Source: Brachionus manjavacas
Taxonomy: Eukaryota > Rotifera > Eurotatoria > Ploima > Brachionidae
NCBI GenBank assembly: GCA_019054805.1
Contig: JAHQIY010000023.1
Span: 372,001-436,000 of the forward strand
Direction of reading: 5' to 3'
Length of the DNA stretch: 64,000 nt
A program made the position numbers and the translations under genes. Position 1 is the first letter of the stretch. Every line of letters begins with the position of its first letter. The notes below the pieces were generated by a model. It searched no databases. It was given only the letters and a program-made list of their open reading frames with translations, and had not been told where the DNA came from. Shown piece after piece: positions 47,201 to 58,505 of the stretch.

Positions 47201-50200
47201 CCATAAGTTGTTTTAGTTTTTATGATGACAAGACTGGAATTTTGACTAAAATAGAGTACCAAAGGGAAAGAACCGAAACAGAGGAAATGAAAGAAGAGGC
47301 GGCTGAAGCGAAAACATTTTATAATGAAACAAATGAAACAAATCATATAGATGATGAAGATGAAATTCTTTACGGTAGCTCATGTTCCGACTCCAAATTA
47401 GCTTCGCCCAACGACTACATAAACCGACTGCTAACTGAAAAAAATCCTGTAAATTCAAATTCAAGCAATTTATTTATTAGCAAGTGTCAAGTACAAAAAA
47501 ATTCCAACGATGTCAAGAAGCCAAGCTTTAAACTGTTTCTTGTTACTTTAGAAGGATCGTTACAAATTTATAATTTAAACAATTTAAAACTTGAATTTAA
47601 TATTCTAAATTTCAATCATGCTCTTAGAATTTTGAGTTTAAACAGCTCGTTGGAAAGTGGCAAAAATTTGAATGCTCAAGTTCACGAGATGTTGATAGTG
47701 CCTCATGGAGCTGATCTCTCGAGGCCACTTGTTGTAGCTCGAATGGAAGACGATTTGATCATTTATGAACTGGGTGAAAATTTGATGCTAAAAAAATTAA
47801 ATCACGAAATTTTGATTCGAGATAAAAAAATCAAGCGCCAAAAGCCACAAATTCAACAAAATCAGCGAACAACTGAAACACCTTTGGTGAGAAAATTTGA
47901 CAATTTGTGTTCGTGCAGCGGATTTGCAGTCATCGGTTCTTCGCTTTCTTCTTATCTTGTTTTTAACACCAGTCGAAATGGCTTGACAGCTCATCCCATT
48001 TGGAAAGATACCAGCTTTCCGATCATTAGTTTTACTCAATTTAAAAATAGCTCAATAACCATGTCCGGTTTTATTTACATAAATAAAAATTTCGACATTC
48101 GCATTTGCACACTGCCAAATGACGACTGCAAAGGGAAATTGCAAATTTATTACGATTTTCCGTGGATTTTGAAAAAAATTCAAATTCGACAAACAGTCAA
48201 TTTTATTTGCTATCATGAGGAGAGCAGAACTTATGCTGTTTCGTACAATCAAAACGAAACAACTAACAAATTAATGCAATTAGGTGAAGAAGATAAGGAA
48301 ATTGGCGAATTTCAGAAAGAAGACAATTTTATCTATCCAAACAAGAGTCAATTTTTTATTCAATTGTTTAACTCTATGGAATGGGAAGAGCTTCCTTATG
48401 GCAAATACCAACTAAACGAATGGGAGCATGTTAGCTGCTTGAAGATAGTTGATCTGCCATACGAAGGTCACACCTCAGGTCTTAGATCTTATCTTGTTGT
48501 TTCGACAATTTTTTGCTATTCAGAAGATGTTAATTCAAGAGGCAGAATTATTCTATTTGACATAATTGAGACAGTGCCTGAGCCAGACAAGCCTCTTACA
48601 AACACCAAATTGAAATTAATCTACGAAAAAGAACAAAAAGGCCCGGTCACTTGTGTAGACTCGGTCAATGCACATTTGATTGGATGCGTTGGTCAAAAAA
48701 TATTCATTTGGGAATTTAAAAATAACGAACTCATTGGCAAAGCTTTCATCGATTGTAGCTTCTATATTCATAGAATGATCACATTGAAAGATTTCGTTTT
48801 AATAGCAGACTTACACAAGAGCATTTCATTAATACGATTTCAAAGTGAATATACCAAATTGTCATTTGTAGCAAAAGTTAGTTTTCAAAGTCCAATTTCA
48901 AATCATGTCAAATTTTAATTTTTCTTTTTTTTAATTCAAAGGATAAGCATTTGATTGATATTTTTGCTTGTGAATACTTTGTAGACAATTCCAATCTTGG
49001 TTTTATTGGTAACTTTACAATTCATATGTTTCTAGAGTATTTTCTAACTTAAAGTATCAAGCATCAGACTCGGAAAGTAACATTAGTATTTTTGCATATC
49101 AAAACGAATGTGAGTAGTGTTTGATTGTTTAATTGTATTATTAAACCATCGTTTTGAATTTTTGAAGCGCATGACAGTCAAGGAGGAGCATGGCTAATAA
49201 AGAAAGCAGAGTTCAACATTGGTTCTAAGATCAATTCGATGTTTCGATTAAAATGCCGAGTTAATGATTCTGGTACAGACAGAAGAGCAATTATGGCTGA
49301 AAAAAGACAAGTTACTTATTGTAGTAAGTTATTTAATAACAATAATAATAATAATGATATTTATTCAGTAAATACCGCGAAGGTGATGTAAAGAAAAAAA
49401 AAATAAAATAAAAAAAAAAGATAGTTTTGTCTTTCTAACTAAATTAAAAAAGTAAATTAGAGTGCTTTCATAACTGTGTTAGTCACATTATTCAATTGAA
49501 TCAAAATAACTAATATAAATAATTTTTCAAATTCGATTGTTAAAAACAAGTTAAATGGAAATTTCGTAGATAAACATATTTTTTTTCTTGCGTTTTTGCT
49601 TAGAAAGCTTTAGTTAAAAGTTGTAGGATTTTTTCTTGTTTTTCTTTGGTCATTGATCCAGAAATACAAAACTTTATTCACTCAGTTATTCCATCTTTCT
49701 TACATTCTCGATTGTTTAAGGAGATTTTTCTTTGATCTCGTTTTTTCCTCGAGATCGTCTAAGTTTTCTATGCTTTCATTTTCACTTTCTAAAAGTTCGT
49801 TTGAGTCGTTGAGGACCAATTTCTTACTGGTATTTTTTCGGTTTTGTATTAATTCTTTTAATAGTCAATCGACAAATTATTTTGTAAATTTATTATTTGC
49901 TGCTGTTTTAATCTATTGACCGTCAGGCAAATTGAAGTTCATGATCAAATGTTAAGTTTAAATCAAAATTTTTAAGTTTTTGATTTAAATAAAAAGATTT
50001 TGATTTAAATAATTTTTTATCAGTTTTTTTAATAATAAATTACTAAACTTTATTAAACATTATTTGTTTAATCAGTAATTAGATAGAAAACTTTATGAAT
50101 TTTTTTTAGAAGTTAATTGAATACTTAATCAATATTTGAAATTTTACATTACAAAATTTAACTTTGTTTCGGCTTAATATAATTTAAGTGTTTATTTGAG

Positions 50201-50966
50201 CCATAATTTGGGTACCTAAATGTCGATTTTAAATTTGTCTTTAAAGTTTTCAAATAAAGATTTTAGAGGAATCAATTAAAGGTCAATTAGAGAAAAAAAG
50301 ATTTTTTTTTTTTAATTTAAATAATAAACATCTTATGTTTAATTAAAAAAAATTAAAAAAATCTAATTTTATCATTTTTATTAAGATTTTAATCAATTAA
50401 ATTTTGATCATTTGATTATGATCATGAACTTCAAGTTGCCTGACCGTCAGCCTTTTCACAAAATGTAGTTTTCTTTTTAGTATTTAATCTATAAAAATAA
50501 ATTAAATGATCAGTTAAAATGCATTTTATTTTTTTTTCAAACGAAACGATGAAAAGTAATGTTAAAAGATTACAAATAAAATAATAGATGATCAATACTA
50601 CTCTAAGAAATGAATATTGATAAATTAAATATTTAAGCAAATCTGGATGGTGGAATCGGATATTTGTTGCCAATTAGTAGTAAAACTTCACTGCGGCTAT
50701 TCATGTTGCAAAACTCAATAATAGCAATGAAACAACATTATGCAGGGTTAAATCCAAAGGCTTACAGAATGTACAGAGGCAAACGAAAAGAATTATTCTA
50801 CACTATTATAAACTTTCCTAAAAACGTATTAGATGGCGATTTGTTATTCGAATTCTTCAATATGAGCTACCCGGAAAGAAACGAAATAGCTAAAAAAATA
50901 AAAGCTAGTTGTGATCATCTTTTGGATGATCTAACCGAAGTGTTTCAATTGACTTGCCACTTTTGA
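44255..50966 (+). CDS. CPSF1: Cleavage and polyadenylation specificity factor subunit 1 (CPSF160)
   Basis: Six exons (44255-45266, 46277-48876, 48942-49008, 49062-49109, 49168-49323, 50638-50966) join in phase to 1403 residues; human has 1443. The start MHSLYKTIHPPTGVDNSVCC matches the diagnostic HPPTG N-terminus. Junction sequences such as KGGELYVITLLTD and YLFVGSRLGNSILLKF are classic CPSF1, and the C-terminus LDGGIGYLLP, HYAGLNPKAYRM and NVLDGDLLFEF matches the MMS1/CPSF_A domain. It is a three-beta-propeller scaffold that holds WDR33 and CPSF30 for AAUAAA recognition in the nucleus. Low-complexity Glu/Lys/Asn inserts sit between propeller blades. Introns 1 (1010 bp) and 5 (1314 bp) are far longer than the others (52-65 bp) and hold transposon debris. 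Confidence 0.95.
45560..45610 (+). repeat. LINE 3'-tail stub, opposite orientation
   Basis: In CPSF1 intron 1, GAAGGAGCATTAGCTCGATG reads as a LINE tail on the plus strand, opposite to the other copies. Confidence 0.45.
45700..46115 (-). repeat. LINE 3' fragments in CPSF1 intron 1
   Basis: 45700-46010 aligns by eye with the 3' end of copy A (16190-16590). It shares GATATATCTTGATTCGAAA and CTCAAAAAGTCGATTTGAGA, and the CTGTACCTAGCTAATGCTTC tail. A second, shorter tail follows at 46055-46115 (GAGCCAAGCTCCTTCAGA). Both are heavily 5'-truncated. Confidence 0.75.
49595..49875 (-). pseudogene. Coding-like stretch antisense in CPSF1 intron 5
   Basis: On the minus strand about 50 codons read NRKNTSKKLVLNDSNELLES and continue acidic/basic to KKNLLKQSRM. 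After a frame change they read ISGSMTKEKQEKILQLL and stop. The composition is protein-like rather than A/T noise, but I do not recognise it. It may be a decayed nested gene or part of a transposon protein. Confidence 0.3.
49926..50440. mobile_element. hAT-like foldback element in CPSF1 intron 5
   Basis: The ends GGCAAATTGAAGTTCATGAT and the inverted GGCAACTTGAAGTTCATGAT are related to those of the element at 31003-31369. A direct repeat TGACCGTCA flanks it at 49917-49925 and 50441-50449, fitting an 8-9-bp target duplication. The interior is A/T rich and non-coding. Confidence 0.82.
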
Positions 50967-51248
50967 TTTCTCTTTATTTTCGAATACATAACAAATTAAA
51001 AATAAATGATCACAATTAGAAAAATTGTCAAAAATATATCAAACTAATAAATAATAAAATTTGATTAAACACTGAATAAAAATTAAAAAAAACACTTTGA
51101 TAGACTTTATTTGTATTCTAATAAAATTATAAACAAATTGATGCAAAAGCTTAATGAGAATGGGTTAAAATATTTTTTTTTATTTATCGTGATTATGAGT
51201 TTACCGAAAGAAATCGTTTTTTCAACCTGTTAAGAGTAAGACTCTAAG

Positions 51249-51565
51249 ATGAAGGTAAGCAAGTCAGAAATTATCATTAATCTAATGCATCAATTTTTTG
51301 TTTAATTTCTCGGATATCAATTTTTAAATCTTCAGAACTTTTTAAAATAATTTTTAAAATTGGTGATTTTTATTTGTAATGTGACTCTTTATTTAGTTTT
51401 AAAAATGAATTCGAATACCTTTTAAAAAGATAGTCTAAATAGAAGATTTTGTTTTCTCAGAATATCAAAAATTTATCCACTAATCCAAAATACGATCAAA
51501 ATGACAAACTTAACCTGATCATTCCGCCACAAGAACTACAAACCAACATTAGATATTATTATTAG
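51249..51565 (+). CDS. Candidate 36-residue two-exon protein
   Basis: Exon 1 (51249-51254) would encode only Met-Lys before a GTAAGC donor. Exon 2 (51461-51565) after a TTTTCTCAG acceptor encodes STNPKYDQNDKLNLIIPPQE and ends NIRYYY with a stop. A CTAAG acceptor-like site abuts the ATG. The codon composition of exon 2 is far from A/T-rich spacer. There is no hydrophobic segment and I do not recognise a family. It is convergent with RPS25, ~125 bp between stops. It could instead be the last exon of a longer gene. Confidence 0.4.
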
Positions 51566-51689
51566 TAGTTTTATCGTGATTTGATTTTCTTAAAAGATTT
51601 AAATCGTAAGAAATAAAAAAAGGAAGTTTTATTTTAAATATTTATTTATAATTGATTAAATTGCTAAATAAATATTTAGGAGCGTTTGT

Positions 51690-52165
51690 TTATTTTTCTG
51701 CTGGAGCTTCGGTCTCACGCTCGATTTTGGTGTAAATTTCTTGCTTACTGTGTCGTGAAACGGTTCTTATCAAATCTTTAAAAAGTAAAGAAATAAATCA
51801 ATATATAATAACAATTGGATAAAAGCATTGGATTACTTTTTGACACTAATTCTTTAAGAGCTGCTCTTGCCAAAGAACCTCTAACTTTAAGACGCTCTGA
51901 GACAACTGACGGAGTTATTAATTTATAAGTAGGAACTTCTTTTAGGAATTTTTCATAAGTAGGTTTGTCGAATAACACCAAATTGTTTAGTTTATCGCGT
52001 GTTTTTCCCTTAGACCACTTCTTCTTTTTTTGTTTGCCACCACCTCCACCGGAATCTTTGGCTGGTTTAGCTTTTCCTTTTGAGGCATTATCTTTCGGTT
52101 TGTTAGCCTTGTTGTCAAAAAATTGATTAAATTGGATAATTAAAAAAGGAGTAAAAAAATACCAT
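51690..52165 (-). CDS. RPS25: 40S ribosomal protein S25 (eS25)
   Basis: Three exons: 52165-52163 (only the ATG), 52107-51837 and 51775-51690, with GT-AG introns of 55 and 61 bp, give 119 residues. The conserved core [56 protein letters not shown] and HSKQEIYTK is unmistakable. The N-terminus is Lys/Ala/Gly rich as usual. It is on the small-subunit head next to the E site. An in-frame continuation upstream of exon 2 (without splicing) gives hydrophobic residues not found in the family, so the split after the start codon is preferred. A TTCTTTAG acceptor-like site is 10 nt before the ATG. Confidence 0.94.
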
Positions 52166-55100
52166 TCTTTGTTCTCTAAAGAAAATTTCAAAATACCTCG
52201 TTTATAGTTTGTAAAACTTTTCGCTTACAAAAAATTATAATTTTGCTGTCTGCAGACAATAAAATTATAAATTTTTGCTTAAAATTTTAAATATTTGAAC
52301 AGTTTCGAAAAACAGTTTCGAAATTATTCGTTATTTTTTTTGTCTTTAATTGTGAGATTCTTTTTTTGATCATAGTATGCCAATATTTTTTAATTTCTCT
52401 AAACGATATCTCCAAAGATTTGTCAATTCTTATTTCTATTGTGTATACAAATTACTCAAAATCAATATCAAAGTATCTATAATATTGAAGATTTCCACAA
52501 GTTAAATACTGAAATGAACAAGTAAAATATTCCTGCTATCAACATAGACTAATAAAAAGAACTGCACGCTTCATGTTTAAGATCACCTACAATATTGACA
52601 AACCATTCAACCTAAAAGTTTTACTTACGAGAAATAATTTTAGTCTGCTGTAGATTTTTATTGTTATTAATGTTCGAAATTAAGTTTCTTATGAACTATT
52701 AAATAATAGCTTTTTTATATATTTATATATTCCAAAAGGAAAGTTTATTGACAATATGGAATGCACTTTTGAATGCTTTTTTAAAATTTCTTAAACCAAT
52801 CTTTATTACATGATTTAAATCTATGTTTTAATCATTTTAGTAGATGAATTGAAAATAATGGTGGTCATTTAATTTTTCAAAAATAAAAATACAAAATTTT
52901 TTTTCAAATAAAATCCAAATTTTTGATAAAAAATAATAAAATTTAATTTAGATTAAATTTTTTTCATTTAAATTTAAAATTTTTGTAAAAAAAACCAAAT
53001 TTAGCAAATAATTTACACCATCTATTGTAAATTAAGTTTATAATATTAAGTACAGACATCTTGAAGTGATTAAAAGTTAAATTGATTTTTTCATTTTTCG
53101 TTAAATCAATTTTGGAAAAAAAAATAATAAAAGGTCATTTCATCAAATTTTGATATAGCACCATTTTGTACCAATAAATATGAATTCCGTAAATTTTGTT
53201 TTTAAATTTCTTGATTGATACGTTGGAAGTTGTTGACTGGTTTGTTTAAGATTGTAGGTGCTTTATCAAATTTCATATTTTTAAACGAAATACTTAATAA
53301 TTTCGATAAAAAACCATGTCAAAAGGAATTAGACTATATTTTTCTGAAAAGAAATTGTTAACAGTATTATAGTCAAAAAAAATCAAATTTAAAAAGTTTA
53401 TTCAAACAAGTGTAAAAGAAATTACAAATTTTTTGAAGGAAAGGCTTTTTGAAATAAATAATTAATGAAAGAAAATTGTCTAAAAAGGTTAGATTAATGA
53501 TTTAAAAGATTTAATTTCAATTTCTTTTATTATTTTATAATAATTTCCCTATTTTTTTCTGTTAAATTTAATAAATAAATTCAATCGACCTTGCAAATGA
53601 GTTTTACACTAGTCTCTTCGATTCTTTAGTCCAAGATTCTAAAGGAAAAATTTTTATTCTTTTCTTTAAGATATCATTTCATTTTATTGTACTATCTCTA
53701 GATTGATTTTAAAACAATTAAAAATTAACAAAGCGTTCAATTCTTATTTTTTTCTTTTTACTAGGTTACTTTTCTTTTAAAATTTTATCATCGCCAAAAT
53801 TACGATAAATTGAAAATAAAAAAAATAATAATAAAATAAATAAATATAATGAAAAAAAAATATTACAAAAGACGCATTAAAGCATTTTTTATAGATTAAT
53901 ACAAAATTGTGAATTCAAATATTAAAATATTGGATTTCTATCTATTTTTATTAATTTATTTTTCAAACGATCATGTTTGAGCATATTCATCATTTTATTT
54001 TATAAAACAAATATTTATTCTAAATTTTCTTAAAATAAAATTAAAAAAAAAAATTAAATGAGAAAATCTGATCAAAATTCATGATAGGTTTAGCACAATG
54101 GACTTAAAAATTTTTTTTTCTATTGATGGTCCATTTGAAAACATCAGAGATTATAAACTCATAAGGAAATTTACAATAAGCATTACTCAAGAGCACTTTT
54201 ATCAAAAAGAGCTGTAATTTAGTTCTTTTCTTTTTATTGTTATTATATATTGAACCAAAATCAATTACATATCATCAAAAATTTTAGATATTTGGTTTTC
54301 CTGTTTAAATTCAATGAATAGTTATAAAATAAAGATTCGTACAAACAGACACAATAACTCGGTTATTTATCTTTATTTTTTTATCTGATGTTATAGTTTT
54401 GATGGTTAAATGAAATATAAAAGTTATTTCCATTCTTTGATTTAAGTAGCTGTTTTATGGCTTTTTCAGATCGAAATCAAGAATAATAAACACATACAAA
54501 TTAAAACTTTGCTTTTAACTCTAATTTCAAGATTTTTATTTGATTTTTTTAAATCATCATTTAACAAATTTTTGGATAAGTTACTTTAAAATAAATAGTT
54601 AAATTAACTAAATATTGAATAAAAAAGAAGAAAAGGAAGAAACAACATTATTTTTGCAAGTCTAATTTAATGATTTTCTCAAATTTTATAATTAAAACTT
54701 GATGTTTTAAATTAAATAATAGGTCAAACGAAAATTTTTCATATTTTAAAAATTCTTTGATTCATTTTTTTACCCAAAAAAATGCCTAAATGACCTTAGT
54801 CCAACAACAAATTCAAAAAAATTCTTTAATATATTAGTAAATTAAAATTTATTTCATTTGTTTATTTATTATTTCATAATCTTTCTTTTATACGATTGCA
54901 TTGAGGGTGATATGCGCTTGTTTTAAGCTGATCAGAAAAGTAGGGAAGAAAAAGTTAATTTAAATATTGTAAGTATTTATAAGGAGAAAACAAGTGTTAA
55001 TTTTATCATATACAATTCAGCTAAACTTGAATAACTATTTAGAGGAATAAGCTTTTTTCTTAATTTTTTTTGCTCAAAAATTAAGCAAATTTGCTTAATT

Positions 55101-55313
55101 AAAAATTTAAATTTAAATTTTTTTTTTAAATTAGTCGTTCAGGTGTCATTTTGAAAAAAAAATTAAAATTAGGAAGACAAAAATTAAATCAGAACCAGAT
55201 ATTTTTGAAAAATGAAATATATCTTTTTAAATAACTATTCAAAATTCAAAAAATCAAAAAAAGCTCAAATTTCGACTGGATTACGAACTATGAGCAGTTT
55301 GCCAGTCAGATAG
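52166..55313. other. Long A/T-rich gene-free stretch
   Basis: No supportable gene or recognisable transposon on either strand; composition is extremely A/T rich. The final ~50 bp (55265-55313) is open in another frame (SNFDWITNYEQFASQIAQ) and may belong to the next gene. Confidence 0.5.
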
Positions 55314-55319
55314 CACAGC

Positions 55320-56674
55320 CTGGATTTCGGCTCATTCTCAGCTCCATCCAGTGGCCACAATGGCAAAAACGAGTCCAAAATCGGCTTGTCCACTTCCCTT
55401 GGCCTGTCTTTCTTTGACCAAAATGGCGACGAAGTAATCATCACCAATTCAAAGAAACCAATTGACATTTGGATACTAAGAGATTTGCCCGACTTTCCAT
55501 TCCAGCATGTGAACACATCCAACTTGACAATATCATCAGGAGGCCAAATACTTCCAAATAGCTTTGTAATCCACTCGGACAATTCTTCCATTCATTTGGA
55601 GATAAGACCTGACATTGACTTGACTCATGTTTTGAACTCAAGCTACAAAATTTATGACCACTTGTTCATTGTGTGTCCACACACAGCCATTAAATCTTCT
55701 TTCCAAAACCAAACTCAGCATGTCCAGTTCACATTTTTCATGAACATCAGCCAAGTCAAATGCTTCACTGGCTACGGAATCAGACAATTAACTCAAACTG
55801 AATCAAACTTTAAATGTCCCAACAGTTCTCTCACCCAGCCACCATCGATCAGCAATGATTCCCAATTGTTCACTAGTGACTTTTCTGTCCGAGTGTACTG
55901 TTACTATTTGGACAAATATTCAGGCAAGTGGAAGTCAGAAGGAATGAAAATTTTTCCTGATAGCACACTAGAAATGGCCCATTGTCAATCGAGCCACTTG
56001 ACACAGTTTGCCGGCGGCCTGGTCGTCCTTCCGTCCAAAATCAACTTTGAGCATGTGTTTGCCAATGTCAGTTTTCTGAAAAATCCGGTCATTTACTCAA
56101 CTGTGATTGCCATTTTGGCTTTCTATGTGATGAGTGTTGTGTGGGCTTATGTGAATGACAGACTGGACAAAAAAAGAGCTGGTCTGAGTATCTTGCAGGA
56201 CAAGTATTCGATAAATAGTTATTTTTATGAGGTAATTGTGTTCACTAGGAGCAGAAAGAAAGCGGCAACTGATTCCAAGGTGAGCATGATTTTGAGTGGA
56301 GATGTGGGCGAAACAGAGCCAAGGCACTTGTTGGAAAAAAAGAGAAAAGTGTTGAGACGTGGCGGAATCGACTCGTTTCTAATGGGAGTCGATGGACCTT
56401 TGGGAAATTTGAATTATGTGAGGAAATTGCATGATAATGGCGGCAAGGGAAACATGGCTTCGTGGTACCTCAAATTTGTGATTGTCCACGATGTGCAGAC
56501 TAGAGAAAAGCACTATTTTTTGTGCGAAAAGTGGCTCGGAGTGGAAAAAGGAGATGGTCTAATTGACCGGATATTGCCGATAGCTGGCGACATGCAAAAA
56601 ACCGAAATAAAGTTTTTGGTCAAAAAACAGACCAAAAAAAACATGAGAGATGGTCACTTGTGGTTTTTTAGGTA
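55320..56674 (+). CDS. Polycystin-1-like GPS-TM-PLAT segment (partial)
   Basis: One long exon, open from ~55314, with no clear start codon, encodes ~450 residues. The first ~150 resemble the extracellular stalk. A GPS/GAIN motif follows (YCYYLDKYSGKW, then AHCQSSHLTQF with the HLT cleavage site), then one membrane helix (NPVIYSTVIAILAFYVMSVV), then a PLAT/LH2 domain (YFYEVIVFTRSRKK; NMASWYLKFVIVHDV; EKWLGVEKGDGLIDR; GHLWFF). This order is specific to PKD1/PKD1L/PKDREJ proteins. The exon ends TTTTTAG followed by GTAAAAAT, a plausible donor, but no downstream exon with the remaining ten membrane helices is in the window, and transposase-like sequence starts 15 bp later. So it is either truncated or a fragment. 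GC content is clearly higher than the surroundings. Confidence 0.8.
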
Positions 56675-56689
56675 AAAATAAGCGATAAG

Positions 56690-57640
56690 ATGCGTGCAGA
56701 ATTTATTTATTGCTTTATAATGCTTCAAAACTCTTACTCGATTGATGAATTTAATCAGAATTTGGAAGATATGGTCAATATATTTTGTCAACCTAAATTA
56801 TCTCAGTTATTACTTTGTTCGCTCGTTAGAATGAACATAGAGATTAGCATTAGGAATTATGACAGATTGAATCAACTTTTTAAAAAATTTGATTGAAAAT
56901 TTTTGATAACTTCAAAGGAATCTGGAATAGAAGATATATATTTCCCAAATGATATAACTAAAAATTATATTTTAGATTCACCAGTTACAAAGTTCTTTGA
57001 TCAACGGTTGAGTTTTTATAAAAATGCATAAAATAAAAGTCTAAGGATCAAATTATTAAAACAAATGAGTTTTACAAGCCAATTTTGATGAAAATATTAG
57101 AAAAAAGGATTCATTTGGTACCTTTATGGAGTGGAGTTCTAATTTCGTTGGAAAAAGACAATTTTCCTCAAAGATCTCGACTAACACGATTGACTAATAA
57201 TCCTGTAGAATCAAAGTTTGTATATTTCAGAAATAATATTCTATACATAAATAAACGGTTAAAATTTAAGCGTCTTCTTTTTCCAAGCGAAATCGTAATT
57301 CCATATTACAGTTATCTTACGATGAAATTTAAACAGTTATTTGAAAAAGATTGTATTGATTTCTCTAAAATCAAAGATGAACACAACAATTCCGAGGAAG
57401 AAGAAAAATGGGAGTTTAAAAAGGAAGAAAAATTAACCAAAGAAAAAGGAATATATTTTAATAAAAAGTTTGCTTTCGGGATTGACAATTTTAAGCAGGA
57501 AGATTCCCTCAAAACTCAGTTTCGTGGAAAATCAGAATTGTTTTCAATACCATAAATAGATGTTGAGAATTCCGAATTTAGTGCCGAAGTTTCGATAGAT
57601 AATTGTATCATGGGTTTATATAGAGATTCGTTAATAGTAT
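56690..57640 (+). pseudogene. Decayed transposase C-terminal region
   Basis: Segments in changing frames read as one protein: YCFIMLQNSYSIDEFNQNLE, VNIFCQPKLSQLLLCSLVRM, then (57085-57555) LVPLWSGVLISLEK and SRLTRLTNNPVESKFVYFRN. The TNNPVE motif resembles the region following the last catalytic residue in MULE-like transposases. Stops interrupt at ~56894, 57028 and 57553. No terminal inverted repeats were found. Family assignment is tentative. Confidence 0.5.
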
Positions 57641-57683
57641 ATGTTTAAGAGACCATATCTTTTTTAATTCAAATTATTCGAAA

Positions 57684-58505
57684 ATGACATGCAAAATTGC
57701 TTTTGAGATTCTAAATAATGACCTGTTAAGTGACGAAGTAAAAAATATTTTTTAAAAAAATTTTAGTTTTTAAATTTGATTTGTAAATTTTAATTTTTAG
57801 ATTATTTTTAATTATTTCAAAACTAAAGGCCAAACATTTAATATAAGAATCATTGATTATTTTACGACAACTAAAATTTTTAATGGTGTGAGTGAGAATA
57901 TTTTTGATGAAGTAATTTTAATTTTTTATAAATAACATATTTTAAAAATAAAATTTAAAAATATTCTTGTAGGATTTAAAATTCGTATTCAATGATCGCT
58001 GGCTTAGTTTATGATCCACTCCGTCATCATTGGTGTCTATTCTTTATAGATGTGAAGAATCAAAGTTTTTCGTTCTTAGATTCATTTGGTGCCGAGAATG
58101 ATAATATCTATTTTGAAAAGTGGAAGTAATAGAAAATAGCTTGCTTTCTTCAATATTTAATCCTTTGAAAATTTTTAGATTGTTTTGCACCTATCGGAAG
58201 GATTTATGTAATAAAAAATGGATTTTTAGGAAATTTGTACATCTTTTGCAAAATGATGGAGTAAGCTGTGGTGTTTTCGTTTGTATGTTTTTCGAAAGCT
58301 TATTAAATGTTGATGTAAGAGAAAAAGAGTTAAAATAAGAGAAAAATGCCTTTATCGATTCAGAAAAGTGATTTTTGATGAATTATATAGAGAAAAATTG
58401 AAATATGTAGGCAAAGTGAAATTATGTTGTATATGTGGTAAGAAAGATTCCGATCAAGAAATAAAAGGTTTTGATTGCATTGATTCTTATCATTCAAATT
58501 GCTAA
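57684..58505 (+). pseudogene. Ulp1/C48-like SUMO-peptidase domain with Cys/His finger
   Basis: The first segment reads EILNNDLLSDEV, matching the start of Ulp1 domains. After a probable short intron it reads FNYFKTKGQTFNIRIIDYF. A later segment reads GLVYDPLRHHWCLFFIDVKN and SFSFLDSFG, giving the catalytic His and Asp. The third reads LLQNDGVSCGVFVCMFFESL with Gln and Cys of the catalytic set. After a 1-nt frame change near 58337, REKLKYVGKVKLCCICGKKD leads to GFDCIDSYHSNC, a PHD-like Cys/His finger, and a stop. All four catalytic-type residues are visible. The frames do not join without at least one indel, so it is probably not functional. Confidence 0.6.
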
